This document shows, piece by piece, positions 1-13,576 of a stretch of 64,000 bases of DNA. Source of the stretch: Hoplostethus atlanticus (taxonomy: Eukaryota; Chordata; Actinopteri; Trachichthyiformes; Trachichthyidae); NCBI GenBank assembly GCA_034670405.1, contig JAXDDX010000125.1, forward strand, positions 744,001-808,000. The letters run 5' to 3'. Every line of letters starts with the position of its first letter. Position 1 is the stretch's first letter. A program made the position numbers and the translations under genes. The notes under the pieces were generated by a model that searched no databases, had not been told where the DNA came from, and worked only from the letters and a program-made list of their open reading frames with translations.

Positions 1-234
1 AGCCTACATCAACATCATGTGTCCCTGTTCGTCTCTATTTTTTAAAGCATAAGGGCTAGCCTGGAAAACCACAGCAGAGTTGGCCGTCTTATATGACAGG
101 CCTGAAAAACTACTTTCCTGCCCATGCTTCACCGCCCAGTGTGCACACATTTCTGAGAGCCTGACGAGAGATTTTTACCTTTTCATGTAAAATGGGCTGC
201 ATTTTTTCCCCTATCCCAGCTTATAAGGAAATAC

Positions 235-317
235 CTCAGCCTGGTCCCCCCGCATCCCAGTTTGGCCCCCATGGACTTCTCCTGTTTCCAAGTCTTCAAA
301 GTCACCGTACAGCTCCT
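235..317 (-). CDS. bms1: bms1 coding exon 13 (residues 714-741), last one in window
   Basis: Encodes EELYGDFEDLETGEVHGGQT and MRGDQAE. Acceptor CTTAAG, donor GCTGAG|GTATTT. No further exon is visible in positions 1-234, which I read as the start of the next intron. Confidence 0.88.
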
Positions 318-3300
318 CTTAAGAAAGAAAAAGTGGCAGAAATTAAGGGATATTCTTTGACATATACACCCCCAGAAGTTGCATGTGTTGTGGGTGTGGT
401 GGGTTGATCAAGTCCCTTCCTCACCATCCTCCTTCAGCAGCGTGGCAGCATCTTGGCTTTCGTCCCATTTCCCCGTTACAAAGCAATTCCTAATTGAATT
501 TAGCATCTGGAAAAGAACATTGCCGCACGTAAGTTTCATTTTCAATAAAGTCCGCTTCATCTCACTTTCCGTCGAGATCACACAGCAAAACATTAGGTTA
601 GGTAGCGTTAGATTATGGAAGCGTACAGTTAACTTAAATCTAATGTGATTGCAAACTGGAAAATGCAAAATGCCATTTCACAATAGCATTTTCATTTTCC
701 GCTTTTGCATGTAAGATTTGGATGAAAATGAAAATTTGAGTGCAATTTGCATTTGCAATATTAAAATGTTAATGTTAAATGTTCCAATTTCATTAACCAC
801 TTTATAATTAATATTTAAATGTTAATTCAAATTTGAAAGTTCAAATGCAAGAAAAAACAATAGCAACCTATTTTTTTGTGTGTGCAACATTTAAATCATA
901 ATTCAAATTTGACAATCACACTGCATTTTCATGCAATGCACGATCTACAAGACTTAGAAAATGGAAATGGAAAAGCCATTTGACATTTCATTTTCTCAGA
1001 CTCTCTCAGACTTTGTGGTTAACAATAATCAAATGTAAATTTAATTGTGAAAGGAGAGAAACAGCACCCCATTTGCAACTGAATTTCCTTGCTTCTAAGC
1101 CTTTTCCCTAACTTAATGAAAATGCAATGCCAAAAGCTTTATCATTATCATGGTCCGCCAACCTGTCAGTCATTTCCTGAAGGCGGAACAATGTTCCAGC
1201 ACCAACCGCAACTAGCGCTGACAGGTTGGCTTAACTCAGTCCGTTTTGTCATTCTCCGACAGACTGCTGACATACCCCTTCAAAACTGTTCTGTGTCTTT
1301 TTGTGCATTCTGAGATTCCATTCAAAACACAAGCCTTAATTACAAGGCTTTGAAAATGAAACGTCAAATGGCTTTTTCATGTACATTTTCAAATGCTCAC
1401 AAACCGTGCATTGCAGAAGAATGGAAATGCAAATGCCACAGGATCATCAAGTTTGAATTCTAATTATGACTTAAATGTTGTGCACATAGGTATTGCTTGA
1501 AAGTTTGTGAACCCTACAGGAGTGGTGATCATTATTTCCTATATTATAGAGGAATAATGTTTAAAATAAATAATAAAATCCTAATCTTAATGAAGATATC
1601 TCCATCCACATATATCATCTACATCCTAGTTTATTTAACAAAACCTCAGATATCCCTGTGTGCAAAAAATATATGAACTTCAAGTTGACTGTATGCTTCC
1701 ATGTTAAATAAACTGCTTTCACAGATACCAATAAAAATCCATGTGTTCGGAATCACACTTTGCTCTACCTCTTCCAAGTCCCAGTTGTGGGAGCTGTCTG
1801 GGTTGAAGCGGGAGCAGTCGGGGGCATCTGCCCAGTGCTTTTTGCTCTTCTGAGGGCGGCTGACTCGAAACAGCCCTCCCAACTCCTCTTCCTCATCTTC
1901 ACCAGCCCCCTCCTCTGCAACTAAAGAAAAAAAGACCAATTGGGGTTATCAAGAGCTACGGCTGGAAAAATTTATCATAGATTATCGTATATATCGCATT
2001 TTTACATGTCCACAATTAATCGCATAATTCGCTGATAATGATGTTATATTTTCAATTCCTCTTAAAGTCCCGGTGTAGACAGCACGGGTAGAAAAGAAAG
2101 AGAATCCCTATATAGATCATCTTTCATTGATGATTTCAAAAATCAGCCATAAACCATGTCTGACAGGGTTTACAGAACCTTTTTTTTTTTAGCTGCAACC
2201 TGTATAGGTTGCAGCTACTATAGGTTGGTCTGTCAGTCTGAGAGTTTCCTATTGATTGGTTCTGCCATTTAAGCCTCTCCTGCTTTCCCAATTGCCTGTT
2301 TTTTTATTGTCCTTCCCAAGAGTAATAGTTTCGTGTAACAGTTTCCTGATTCCTGCCTTGATTTTCTATTTCTATTGATCACAAAGTCACAGTGACATGA
2401 GTGATGGATCATCGGGAGTGAGTATCATATTGTTTGGTGAGGTTATTCAAGCCCATAGAGTCCTATACATTTGTGATGTAATTTAAGACCCTACCCCTTT
2501 CCTGGTTGGCCGTTTTATGATCATCTACATCTATTGATTCTAAAACTACATTGACATGTGTGATAGCTCATTGGACTTTCCTACGGTCTGCTTTATCTTT
2601 AAAAATCATGCTGTTGATTATCCCATTTAAATATTCATATAATGACATCATTTGCTTTCAAGTGTTATTGTAAAAACAGTTGTTACACAGCAAATTGAGA
2701 AGAGTTAAATTTTTGGTGTTGGTGAAATTTGAGCAAAAGTAGAGTTAATTATACTCTGGATAGAGTCAAATCCCTTATATTTAACTCTCAGTTGACAAAT
2801 AGTTGGCGTCAAAACCGAGTGTCAAAACGAAGTGTCTTTAAATCAAATCTGTAAGTGTCATTGTAGTAACATTAACTTTTTACTTTTTACTCTAAACTCC
2901 GAACCTGGCTGTGACACTTCAAGTGTAAATTCAGCCGCCCCCATCGTCGTACACACACCGACTGAAGCCAGAGTCTCTGTCAAAACTGCAGACTGTGCTT
3001 TTGACCTTGGTTTTAACTTTAAATTGTTGGGTAAGTAAATGAGGTATGTTACTTTCTGTTAACATTATGTTAATAACTCTTCTGGCACCTGGTCTTTTTA
3101 CAATGGTGAGCCACCGTTAACCTTACATTGTATGCCGCCACGCTGTTACTAGCCACCCTAACGAGTGATAACTTTAGTAGCTTATTCATACATTTTAGTT
3201 AGCTAAAACTTTACATTTGGCTAAGACTGTCGCTATGATAAACAGATTTCCTATTGAGCTGTTAACTAATTCTAGGTAAGCTAAGGCTAACTTAAGCAGT

Positions 3301-6300
3301 GTTTCGGTTGTGGGCTGTTAGCTAGCGTTAACGCTAACTTAATGCTAACGCCAAACCGTGCTGGATAACTAGCCCCAACATAATCTGTATGGTGAACACA
3401 AACGATGAGTGGGCGCTCCAATGGTGGTATGATATTACATAGATTCCCTGTTTATTTATTAATAAATCATAGAAACAATCGACAAACGTGCAAGACAGTG
3501 AGCGGTTACTACTGCATCTGCCTTGCTTGTCGACGTTCACTTGTCCGACAGCACGCTATGGTAATGCAGCAGGTTGCTTCTCTCCTGCTAACCGCGGCGA
3601 TACAGCACGTTGTCGTTTTGGTGGGTCAGACAAAAATTAGTGATGGCCGATTTGCGAACGAATCGTTCAAAAGAACCGAATCAGTTAAGTGAATGAGCTG
3701 ATTCGACTCGCACACGCGACTGAATTGATTCAGCAGCGGTTATAGCAGCGCCAGAAAAAAAAAAATGTATTTAAAAAATCACCAGTTAATTTATCAAACA
3801 ACATCTTAAACATTACAAAAACTGTTGTCAATGTATATAGAATGTAATAGATCGCTACATTATTACATTGGCCTTTTTCATAATCCAATATGGCTCCTTG
3901 ATCCGGCGGGTAAGCGGAAGTAGTCTCTCTCGTTCATCGGACGAGAACCGCTGATCCGACTGAGCGGCTCGCAAACGAGTCGAGAGAGACTGAGCGGCTC
4001 GCGAACAAGAGGGCAGATGAACGAGAGAGACTGAGCGGCTCGCGAACGAGTCGAGAGAGCAGATGAACGAGAGAGACTGAGCGGCTCGCGAACGAGTCGA
4101 GAGAGCAGATGAACGAGAGACTGAGCGGCTCGCGAACGAGTCGAGAGAGCAGATGAACGAGAGAGACTGAGCGGCTCGCGAACGAGTCGAGAGAGCAGAT
4201 GAACGAGAGAGACTGAGCGGCTCGCGAACGAGTCGAGAGAGCAGATGAACGAGAGAGCAGATGAATATCGGACTTCTCGGACTCAATCGGACATCTCGCG
4301 AACCGAGAGAGCAGATGAACGAGAGAGCAGATGAATATCGGACTTCTCGGACTCAATCGGACATCTCGCGAACCGAGAGAGCAGATGTCCGAGATGTCCG
4401 AGCGGTTCACGTCTGATGAACGAGAGAGACTACTTCCGCGTACCTGCCGGATCAAGGAGCCATATTAGATCGTGAAAAAGGCCAATGTAATAATGTAGCG
4501 ATCTATTCTGCACACATTGACAACAGTTTTTGTTGTTTAAGATGTTGTTTAATAAATTAACTGGTAATTGGGTAAACAATAAGCCATTTAACATTTGTCA
4601 ACAAAACTGTCTATTAGAAAAAGAAAGTCAACAGTTTTTGTTGTTTAAGATGTTGTTTAATAAATTAACTGGTAATTGGGTAAACTATAAGCCATTTAAC
4701 ATTTAACATTGGTCAACAAAAATGTCTCTATTAGAAAAAGAAAGTCAAGAGCACACGAAATAAAATGAAATCAATAGCAATACTCTGTGTAAATACTATA
4801 AATATTATTATCATTAATCTGTGGTGTAGTTGGTGTTTTACAGTTGGTTACACATCTGGTTTGAAAGGGGTGGCGCTCATATGCCTCCATTACTAGTATA
4901 GCTCAGTTAGTAGAGCATCAGACTCTCGTGCTGAGGATTGTAGGTTCAAACCTCACGTGAGATGGTATGTTTTTGTTGGTGAATCATAATGAATCGATTC
5001 AGAATCGATGCACTTCTATCGGACGGCTCGAAAGAATCGAGTTAGTTAAAAGAGTCGGTCTTCCCATCACTAACAAAAATATCAACATTATTTTTTACAA
5101 GCAACCCAGGTACCGTAACGTGTGTCTCTGGGAATCGCTACACCAAACACAATCACAATGGCGTTGCCTGTGTGCAACTGCAGAGCTATAAAAAGATTGG
5201 GGTGAAGAATTTATCTCCACAGCGTTACAGTGGTCTCTTGCCTGTTTTCTTAGTGTGTTTTTTTTTGCATTGGTCACATACAGTTTTGTAGTTAAAGGGG
5301 AATTCCGGTATTTTTAAACCTGGGGTCTATGTGTATAAATTCGTCATTTATAGCTAAAAATAGATACAAAGGTAGATCGCCTCAGTCGGCAGTCGCGTAA
5401 CGGAATCCTTTGGGGCATGCGCTCAGAACAAAGTAGGTCCATTAAAAGTGTTTTTTTTGCCACTGACAGGCTCAGATTGTTATTCGTGTGTTGATTAAAT
5501 ATATTTGAAGAGTGAATCCTTCTAATTGCAAAGCACACTTAAGTAATCTGTATATGGACATTGTGTCTCTGTTTAAAGATTGACCAGAATTTTTCCATGA
5601 TGTTTGGGGATGAAGTATCTGGAAAGTTTCTTGCAAAGTGGCCTTCATATTTCAAGCAAAAAGTCATCGCAGAATGCCAGAGTCTTCCCTCAAATCTTTA
5701 TGTTGAGGAGCTGCGGGCAGCTTTTGACCCTGAGGCTGAATGACTGAGAATGAGAATGACTATGGTAAATATGGACAGTTTTTCTGTATCCAAAATACAC
5801 TCAGTTGCCTGTCTTAATAAGTCCAATATGCAACAGTAAACTAAATCTAAATTAGTCCTGAAATAAATAAATTAATCTCTATGGTCATTTGAATATTGAC
5901 TGCAGCTTCAAAATTACCAAGAAGTTGAATTTACAAATATTTAAAACAGTTTCAACCAAAACTTAATAATTTCAACTTTGTTAAAGGGAGTAGTTATCGC
6001 AGGGCTGTTGTTTTAAGCTAAATGGCAGCTGTAGTAAGCAAGAAGTAATAACTTTTTTCCCTTCTGTCTTAAATATCCCATTTGTCTCAAAGGTTGGGAT
6101 AGTGATATGTCATCTCTCCTGTTGCATCTCCTGCCCCCTACATCAAGAGGCCATAAGAAAACAGCCAAGATTAGCTAAGTATATATATATATATGAATCT
6201 GTGTCATTCAAACTACAGGAAGGAGCCAGCCTCACTACATTCCTGGAGAAAGTTGATGCAAGACAGCCCTTCCTCCTCTGCATCAGTGAGCAAAAGAAGA

Positions 6301-9300
6301 AAATCCAAAGGTTCTTCATTGTTGTGGACCAGAAAGCTATCCCATGCAACGCTCAGACATCGGTGGCTGCTTTTGATGGGCTATTCAAAGCTCACTATGT
6401 CTTCAGCCTCTCTTATGATGAAGCTCTTTCCAGTTTCTACACTTTCATTCAAACCACGGTGTACAAGATCAATGTTGGAAATGCAAAGGAAAGCCCACGA
6501 GTCAAGGAACTGAGAGCACGACTACTGCGAGAGCATTCAAATGCCACCAGTTCACAAAGGTCAGAGCACAGTTAAAAAAACTGTCTGAGTATGTTCACAT
6601 GTTTTGTTTGTAAAACGCACCACAAAAATTGTTCAGTTCTTTGTCAACATTTAAAATTTCATCATGGTTTATATCCGGCCAAAAACTTGCGTTTGAAATG
6701 TGGAGAGCAAGGATGTCCTTCATCTTTTTGTACGTACAATGGCTTCAGAAAGCACCTTAACACTGTACTTAGGCATTACCATGATGAACAGGTCAATACT
6801 AACCAGGAAGTGGCCACACAAGACATTTTGAGGTGGAATTTTCAAGTGATCAGCCAACAACTTCTGCATCCATGTTGCAGGTTCCCCCTGTTATTACACA
6901 GAACTCGCTTGATAGAATGTGCGGATCAGTTGTTGCACATTTACAAGCTTCTGGTCTTTCTGAAAGCACTGTCCAAACAATAGTTTGTTCAATGGAGGAA
7001 GTTGTCAATGATGTTCAAAGTCAAGCACGAGAAGCAGTTCTACAAACGTTTTCTCCTGAAACTAAGGAGTCAGACATTTAACCAAGTGGGTTAAAAATGG
7101 ATGACAACAGCAAGCACTTAGGTTTAAACCAATCCAAGATGTATTAAAAAAATTGGCCCTCTTATCCATATGTGGTGTATGCGATTCGAAGCAAAACACA
7201 ATTTTTTTTAAAAAGTCTGTAAAAAATTTCAAAAACCTTACAAAATCTCTAGTAAAGCAACACCAGCGTCAACTGGCTTTTTACTATGAAAATTATTGTT
7301 TTAAGAGGTTTGAGGTTGGTCCTTTAAAAATAAAAACAATTGATAGCTTGGAAGGTGGAGAATTACGGTGTCAGACATTACATTTAGACGCATGTTCAGA
7401 TGTTTCAACTACAAGTTGGGTCAGAAATTATGGCACTGAGTACCAGATTGATCTTTTTATATGCACTGGAACATCCCATGACCTACCTGTGTTCAAGAAA
7501 ATCTGCAATATCATAATACATGAACAGCATGCTTTCATAATAGGTTGTACTGTTGACACACTGTACTTTGATGAACACTTTCATGCATACTGTATAGAGG
7601 AGCAAACATGCTGTGATTTGCATTGACCAGCTCACTTATTTTAGACCCTTTGATAAGCAATACTCTGAGTGAGAGAGCATACATTGTTCCATATTGTTAT
7701 ATGTTTTAAAAAGTGTTATAAAATGTTTATGTGGTGCACATGTTTTAAAATAAATGTGTTCTAACCAAACATGACCTCTTTATTTTAGCAAACTTTATTT
7801 TCCAAGTAATTTTTAGTAATTCAGAAGAGCTAGGCTATATTTACACCTTACAGTGTTAATATGGGGGTAACACCTGTATAGTTAAATTACGATCCCGTGA
7901 GAGAGTTAATGTCTAACACTACATACAAGTGTTGAGAAAAACTAACACTGGTTAGTGTTAAGAAGTGTTAAATTTTAACTCCAAAAAGAGTCAATAATTA
8001 CACTAAATTACACTCTCTTTTTGGAGAGTTGGTACCACTCTGTGGTGTGGACCCATATAGACACTTCAAAAGTGTTGAAATCAATTCTGACAGTGTTAAT
8101 TTGGGTATGCTGATTTTGCTGTGTACTTACATCACAATTTATAAAGGCTTTACACAGAATGTTTCATAAAACATGGACTAAGGACTTAAAGTGATGTTAT
8201 GTTATGTTATTAAAGAGAACATAACGTGATGCACCTCGATTTAGATCAATTTCTATACATTGACCAACTTTTTATTTTGTGGTGGGTCAAAACCATAGCT
8301 GCTTGAACTTTCTCCATGTTTGACTAGAAATGTTGTTGTGGGGGTCGTCATGTACCTAAATGACCTATGAAACTAATTAAAAATAATCTCAATGACGCTT
8401 CCAGAAGCTGGGAGGCATTTCTTTATTACCTGTGCCATAAACAAGCTTGCGCAGATTGGGGGCGGCTTGCTGTTGCCGGATAAAGGCTTCCGACGCTTTC
8501 TGTTGCAGGCCCTCCTTCCACCGAAGAGCCCCTGTGAACAAACAATCGAAACAGGACTGGAGAGTAATTAAAAGAACAAACAGTTCAGACGGCATAGTGA
8601 AATTTGTCCCCTCTAAATTTTTCCCACCAATTACTAGTAACAAATGTATACTACTCAGAAGCCAGTAAATAAAAGCACTGAACCTCGAGCCACTTGGATA
8701 CCTTCAGTATCGCCCACTTCCATCAGTTCACCTTCTGACTTCTCTTCCTCTTCTTCATCACCACCTTCACTCTCTTCCTCGTCTTCGTCCTCTTGAGAGC
8801 AATGCCCAGAGTCTCCGGTTCCCACAACCTTTTCTGCCTCCTCCTCTTCGTCAAAATCCGACTCATCCTCTTCACTTTCCTCCTCACCCTCCTTTCTCTT
8901 CTCGCTTTCCTCCTCGCTCACCTCCAAGTCGTCTTCGCTGTCAGCGAACACTGGCAACTCAATTTGTTCCCTCTCCTCCATTTTTGGTTTCTTGGCTGGT
9001 AAAGCACTGCCTGGCGCTTTCTTCTCTTCTTTTTCAGATTTGGCCCTCGCCTCTTTGATCAACGTGGATACGTTGTCCTCCTCATCCTCATCGCTCTCTT
9101 CTTGTTCTTCCTGCTCCTCTTGGTCGCTTTCTCCATTGTCACCATCTTCTTCATCGCTGGCACTGCTGTCATCATCTTCCTCTTCCTCCCCTGTAAAGAC
9201 GACCTTCCTTCGCAATCTCTGGGTCTGGGGATCCCAAACCTGGTCCTCCTGCAGCCCCTCTTTCTCCCTAAGACACACACAAGACAAAACCATGTTTTAC

Positions 9301-12300
9301 ATTTTCTGCCAAAGACAAAGTCAATTCAAGGCAATAGTTATTACATTCCGTTACTGCTGTGGTATGCATTTTGCAGTGAACAAATCACCAATTGATTGCG
9401 GGTCAGTTTTAAATAGCTTCAGAGTTTGGGGTTAAAAAAATCTATCAGGAATACGCAAATTGACAACAACTGTTGCAACCATACGTGAAATAATTATTTC
9501 CCTATTTCTACAACAAATAACTTGTACTCTGTGTTTATGTCTGAATTCCATTTCTGAACCGTGATTCAGAAGTCAGTCTTGATAATAGAGTTCCCCGACT
9601 ATTCAATGGCATACAGCACAACTGTGATGACCAATGTTTGTCAGTTCCAATGTTACTTGCTATTAAATGATTAGTCTCCGAGTGACTGATAAAGGGCATG
9701 TAAGCAAAATGTATTGCAAAGCAAATCTGATAGTAGGCTGTTAGACAGGCTTGTACTGGTATGGCTTGGCTAATGCTAGGTTAAGGCTAGGATCAAGGCT
9801 AACCAAGGCTAGGTTATTGCTAGGTTGATGGCAGACATTAGATGGCAAGGGTAAAGGGGAGTTGTGAGGTGGTGGCATAGAAGGGGGTGGTTCCAGGACG
9901 CTGGAATACACATTTGAGCCTTCTTGAGGTGTCGTGGGCCTAACTTAGCGAAACATCGGTGGAGGAAGGTGCCCACTTGATAACCCCAATGACATGCTGC
10001 ATATCGCTATTGGCTAGGGTAGGTAACTGGCGAATGGTGCCATCTGAGGAATGACTCCGTAGATCTATGACGGTGTAGCCTTACATCTGCTATGGTGTTG
10101 CATCTGATGGTTGTATCACTCGTTTCTTTTGTTTTTTTTAATATGAATTGGGCTTCTACAAGTGTTTACCTTGGATTATGGTACAAGGGATAGTAACATC
10201 TTGTCCTGTGTCTTAATGAATGCTGTAGTCTGGTTCAATGAACTCTCCATCACCATGCTGTGAGCAGAGCAGACTGAGTGCATTCAGCTTTTTCCTTAGC
10301 TTGCTAACATTGATTCAGCCTCTTTAAGATTCACCATAGTTAGGCATACAACATTAAGAAGAATCATGTAAATTATTAGCACTTCTAGGATCTTCTAGGA
10401 TTCTACAGAGCACACTCACATCCTCAATGTCAACAACTATCACTAAATCTCTTGAAGTCTTGCCATGTACAAATAACTGGACGGAATGAAAAACAAACAA
10501 TCTCTCACCCCATCTGATTGTCGATATCCGTGGGGACCAAGGTGGCGGAACCGGTGAACAGAGAAACCTTACTGGCAGCCATCTTGGCATCGAGGGTGGC
10601 ATGTGTGTCAATGAGAGACTGGACCAGCTCTGTAGTGGGACGCACTTCCTCCTATTGAAGTGAAAGAAGATCAAAGCTTAATTCCTAACAGAAGCAACCC
10701 CTGCAGGTAAGGGTGCTCCACTTGGGTCAAACTGATATGTTGGTTCGCCAAAATTGCCCTACATTTCTGAGGAACACACTAACTACTTGTTTTACGGTCA
10801 AGTTTGTAAATATTATATATAATATTGGCACAAAATTGAAAAAGGCTCACCTGCTCCTGATTGACATGGGTGGTGGGAAGGTCAATATAAACAGCATCCT
10901 TGTCGTACACAACCCCGCCGATGCCAGCCATGGGGGCGTAGAGCAGACGCTCCTTCTCGTTCAACGACCTCTTCTTCTGAGCCTCCGGCAATGGACAAGG
11001 ATCCGGGAGGAAACTCACGTCTGCCACTTGAAAGTCTCCCACACCTGCAGAGGGCCCCACGATGGCATGAATTAGATGGGTTTTTAATGCCTTCAAGGGG
11101 TAGTTCGCCACAAAATGTCTATTCACGCCATGTCAGTAGAAACTCCACTGACGGGATGTTCTTCCAAACTACTGAAGTTAATGGGGCCAAAAAAAAAGGA
11201 GCATAAACCATTTGTGCGTGAAAGGGGTATAAAGCTTAGCCTGTTTACCTGGGATATGGACCTGTCCTTTGGTTTTCAAGTGTGTCCCTCGCAGGTAGCC
11301 ATATAGGGATACGGTCCTGTCAGATTTTGGGTCTATCCTCACCTTCTCGGGGTCAGTCAAATCCTCCATACTGTTTAGAAGGAGAAGGGGGATTGAAAAT
11401 AAAAAAAAGTAATGCGTGTGCACATACAGACACACAAAAGAAAAATATTTAGCACATATTAGGGGGGGGGGGGGGGGGGCGTCCTGGTGGATCTGTAGGC
11501 TAAGACGGCCTGTACCATGTAATCGCGATGTCCTGGCTTCGAATCAGACCCCTCATTCCTACTCTCTCCCAATCTTTCCTGTCTCTACTGTTAACTGTCA
11601 AATAAAGGCAAAAATGCCCAAAGCAAATCTCAAAACATATTAGACGTCACTGGTCGTGTCAACCAACCAACCAACCAACCAACCTGTATAAATGCTTTTC
11701 GTACAAATTTGTCATTATACTGTGTAGGAAGTTCTATGTGTAGGAAATTTGTCTCGTCTCTGCAAGACAATACAATACACTAAAATACAATACACTAAAG
11801 ACAATACACTAGAGAAAGGTGTGACAGATTCATGTTCAAACCAACTCAATTAACATGGGCACGACAGACAGAGGCAGAGTGGGAGATGTTGGGGATGAAA
11901 GGATCTATATAAAATAGTACATGGATGAGTCTGTATAAAGGAACTGTATCTGCTTGGAATTATTCAAAGTATCCTTGTAGACAGTGATGCTGTCGGATCT
12001 CTCCCTTTCAGCGCTGAACTATATTAAATACTCATTGAATCCTATGACGTAGCTGTCTTCTTACAATCATCACCACGACCAAGAAATAATTCCTAACAAC
12101 TGTAATGTAATTGAGGCCAACTAATAGAAAGTTTGATAACAATGAAAAGCTGTTAGATGGGAGGATTTGGTCCCTAGTTAGCACTCACCGATCAGCCAGT
12201 ACATAGGGATGGGATGTTTGCCAAACCAGAGGTCGAAACTTCATGACGGAGATAAAGCGCCCAAGGTTCTTCACTTCCTGTATCTGATATTCCCCATACA

Positions 12301-13499
12301 CCATACCGGACAGATAAAACAGCTTGGCACCCTGGCAAGTTTCAAAGAGAAAACACTCACAAATGTGTCTTTTATGACAGTCTCACATGTAGTGTTGTGA
12401 TAATGGCTGAAATTTCACTACTACTTTCGAAACCACTGAAAAAGAGTGAGTTTTGTAACCAAATGTGTTCTGCAGACTGAAATTGCATTTCAACACCACC
12501 TCTAGAAGGTGTATACATGCAGATTGGAATAGTTAAAAAAAAAAGAACAATTAGAAAAGACAGAATGTCGGTCTGAGTCAAATAGCTGAAAACATTCAAC
12601 ATCAAATGATCCACCATGTCTTGAACTGGGTCCCAGTCCCCCTAAACTGGTGACAAACTGATGTCAGGAGCAAAGTATGGACATCCAACCACCATATCAA
12701 ACTCCCAGTGGAAAAGTTGCTACAAAGCTGTCCATATAATAAAATTAGTATTGTTATAAAAGGCAAATGTCTGGTGCAATTGGTATCTGCTGCAAAAATG
12801 GACCACGATGCAAAAACAGTAAGGGGTGCCTACCTGGTAGACCTCGGTCCAGAAGCGATGTTTGAGGCGTTTCTTTGTCTTACGCAGTGCCTTGTTGTTC
12901 TTGAAGGAGTCCAGGTGAGTCAGGACACCCATGATACGAGGGAAGCCATGGACCTGACAGATGTTGAGGAACTCAAAGGTCTCCATCTCAAAGCCAAAAC
13001 TGGCATCGATCAACATCAGAACCTAGGAGACCAAAAAAAAAAAAAAAAAAAATACATGACAAACAGATCTTCTTAAAATTGGTTTCAAAATCAAATATTA
13101 GGCTGCCATTTTAACATTGCACTGTTATTGTTTCTAAAGGGTTCAAATTCTGATTCAAAGTGATTATTGTATTACTTCTAGAAAAAAACTGGATGAATGA
13201 AAAATTGTGTAAAATTGACTGAATTTTTAAAGTGGACAAAAGCAAGCAAAAATTCACCCACAGATACCATCAATCTGATGTCCAATGCATTCAAGATATT
13301 TTGTGATGAAATGTAATTTACTTTTTTGTGTTTTCCTACATTTCCCAGAATGCCTTTTGACATCACCCAGAATAGGGGCGTGAACTTGGTGTTCAATCAA
13401 AGGTGAGTATTCGTGAACATCTCTGACTTCTACTTCTGAGGGACACCCAAACCTGATGTTTATCTAAAATTCCATCTCTAGAAGTAGAATATAATTGGA

Positions 13500-13576
<77 letters not shown>

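Larger units (their letters stand above)
3638..5072. mobile_element. hAT-type non-autonomous foldback element with 8-bp target duplication
   Basis: Ends are TAGTGATGG (3638) and CCATCACTA (to 5072). The exact 8-bp direct repeat ACAAAAAT flanks it at 3630-3637 and 5073-5080, the hallmark of hAT insertion. Inside are 160-bp inverted arms (about 3777-3940 and 4413-4575), a 46-bp tandem array between them (3960-4260), a 70-bp unit repeated twice (4258-4397), a 109-bp tandem duplication (4521-4748) and a tRNA-like segment (4893-4965). No transposase frame is present. Confidence 0.85.
2686..8123 (+). mobile_element. Composite TIR element carrying SAMD3-like and C2H2-finger relics
   Basis: The left end CACAGCAAATT (2686) and right end GATTTTGCTGTG (to 8123) are inverted copies. 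Each is flanked by TA (2684-2685 and 8124-8125), consistent with a TA target duplication. Subterminal DNA on both sides is rich in AGTGTTAA/TTAACACT-type words (2700-2900; 7840-8100). Inside, on the plus strand, are broken reading frames of two gene families that I recall as multicopy in fish genomes. It is interrupted by a nested hAT-type element (3638-5072) and lies antisense within a bms1 intron. No catalytic transposase was recognised, so autonomy is unknown. Confidence 0.55.

Noticed and set aside
3900..4440. CRISPR-like regular repeats
   Set aside because: Spacing is tandem with no unique spacers, and the context is a vertebrate transposon.
3855..4455. Two long overlapping minus-strand ORFs rich in Ser, Arg and Leu (143 and 173 codons)
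   Set aside because: They are translations of the 46-bp and 70-bp tandem units in the hAT-type element; the frame stays open only because the units lack stops.
8992..9435. Plus-strand ORF of 147 codons rich in Ser and Leu
   Set aside because: It is the antisense shadow of the acidic bms1 exon 9 (Glu/Asp codons read backwards).
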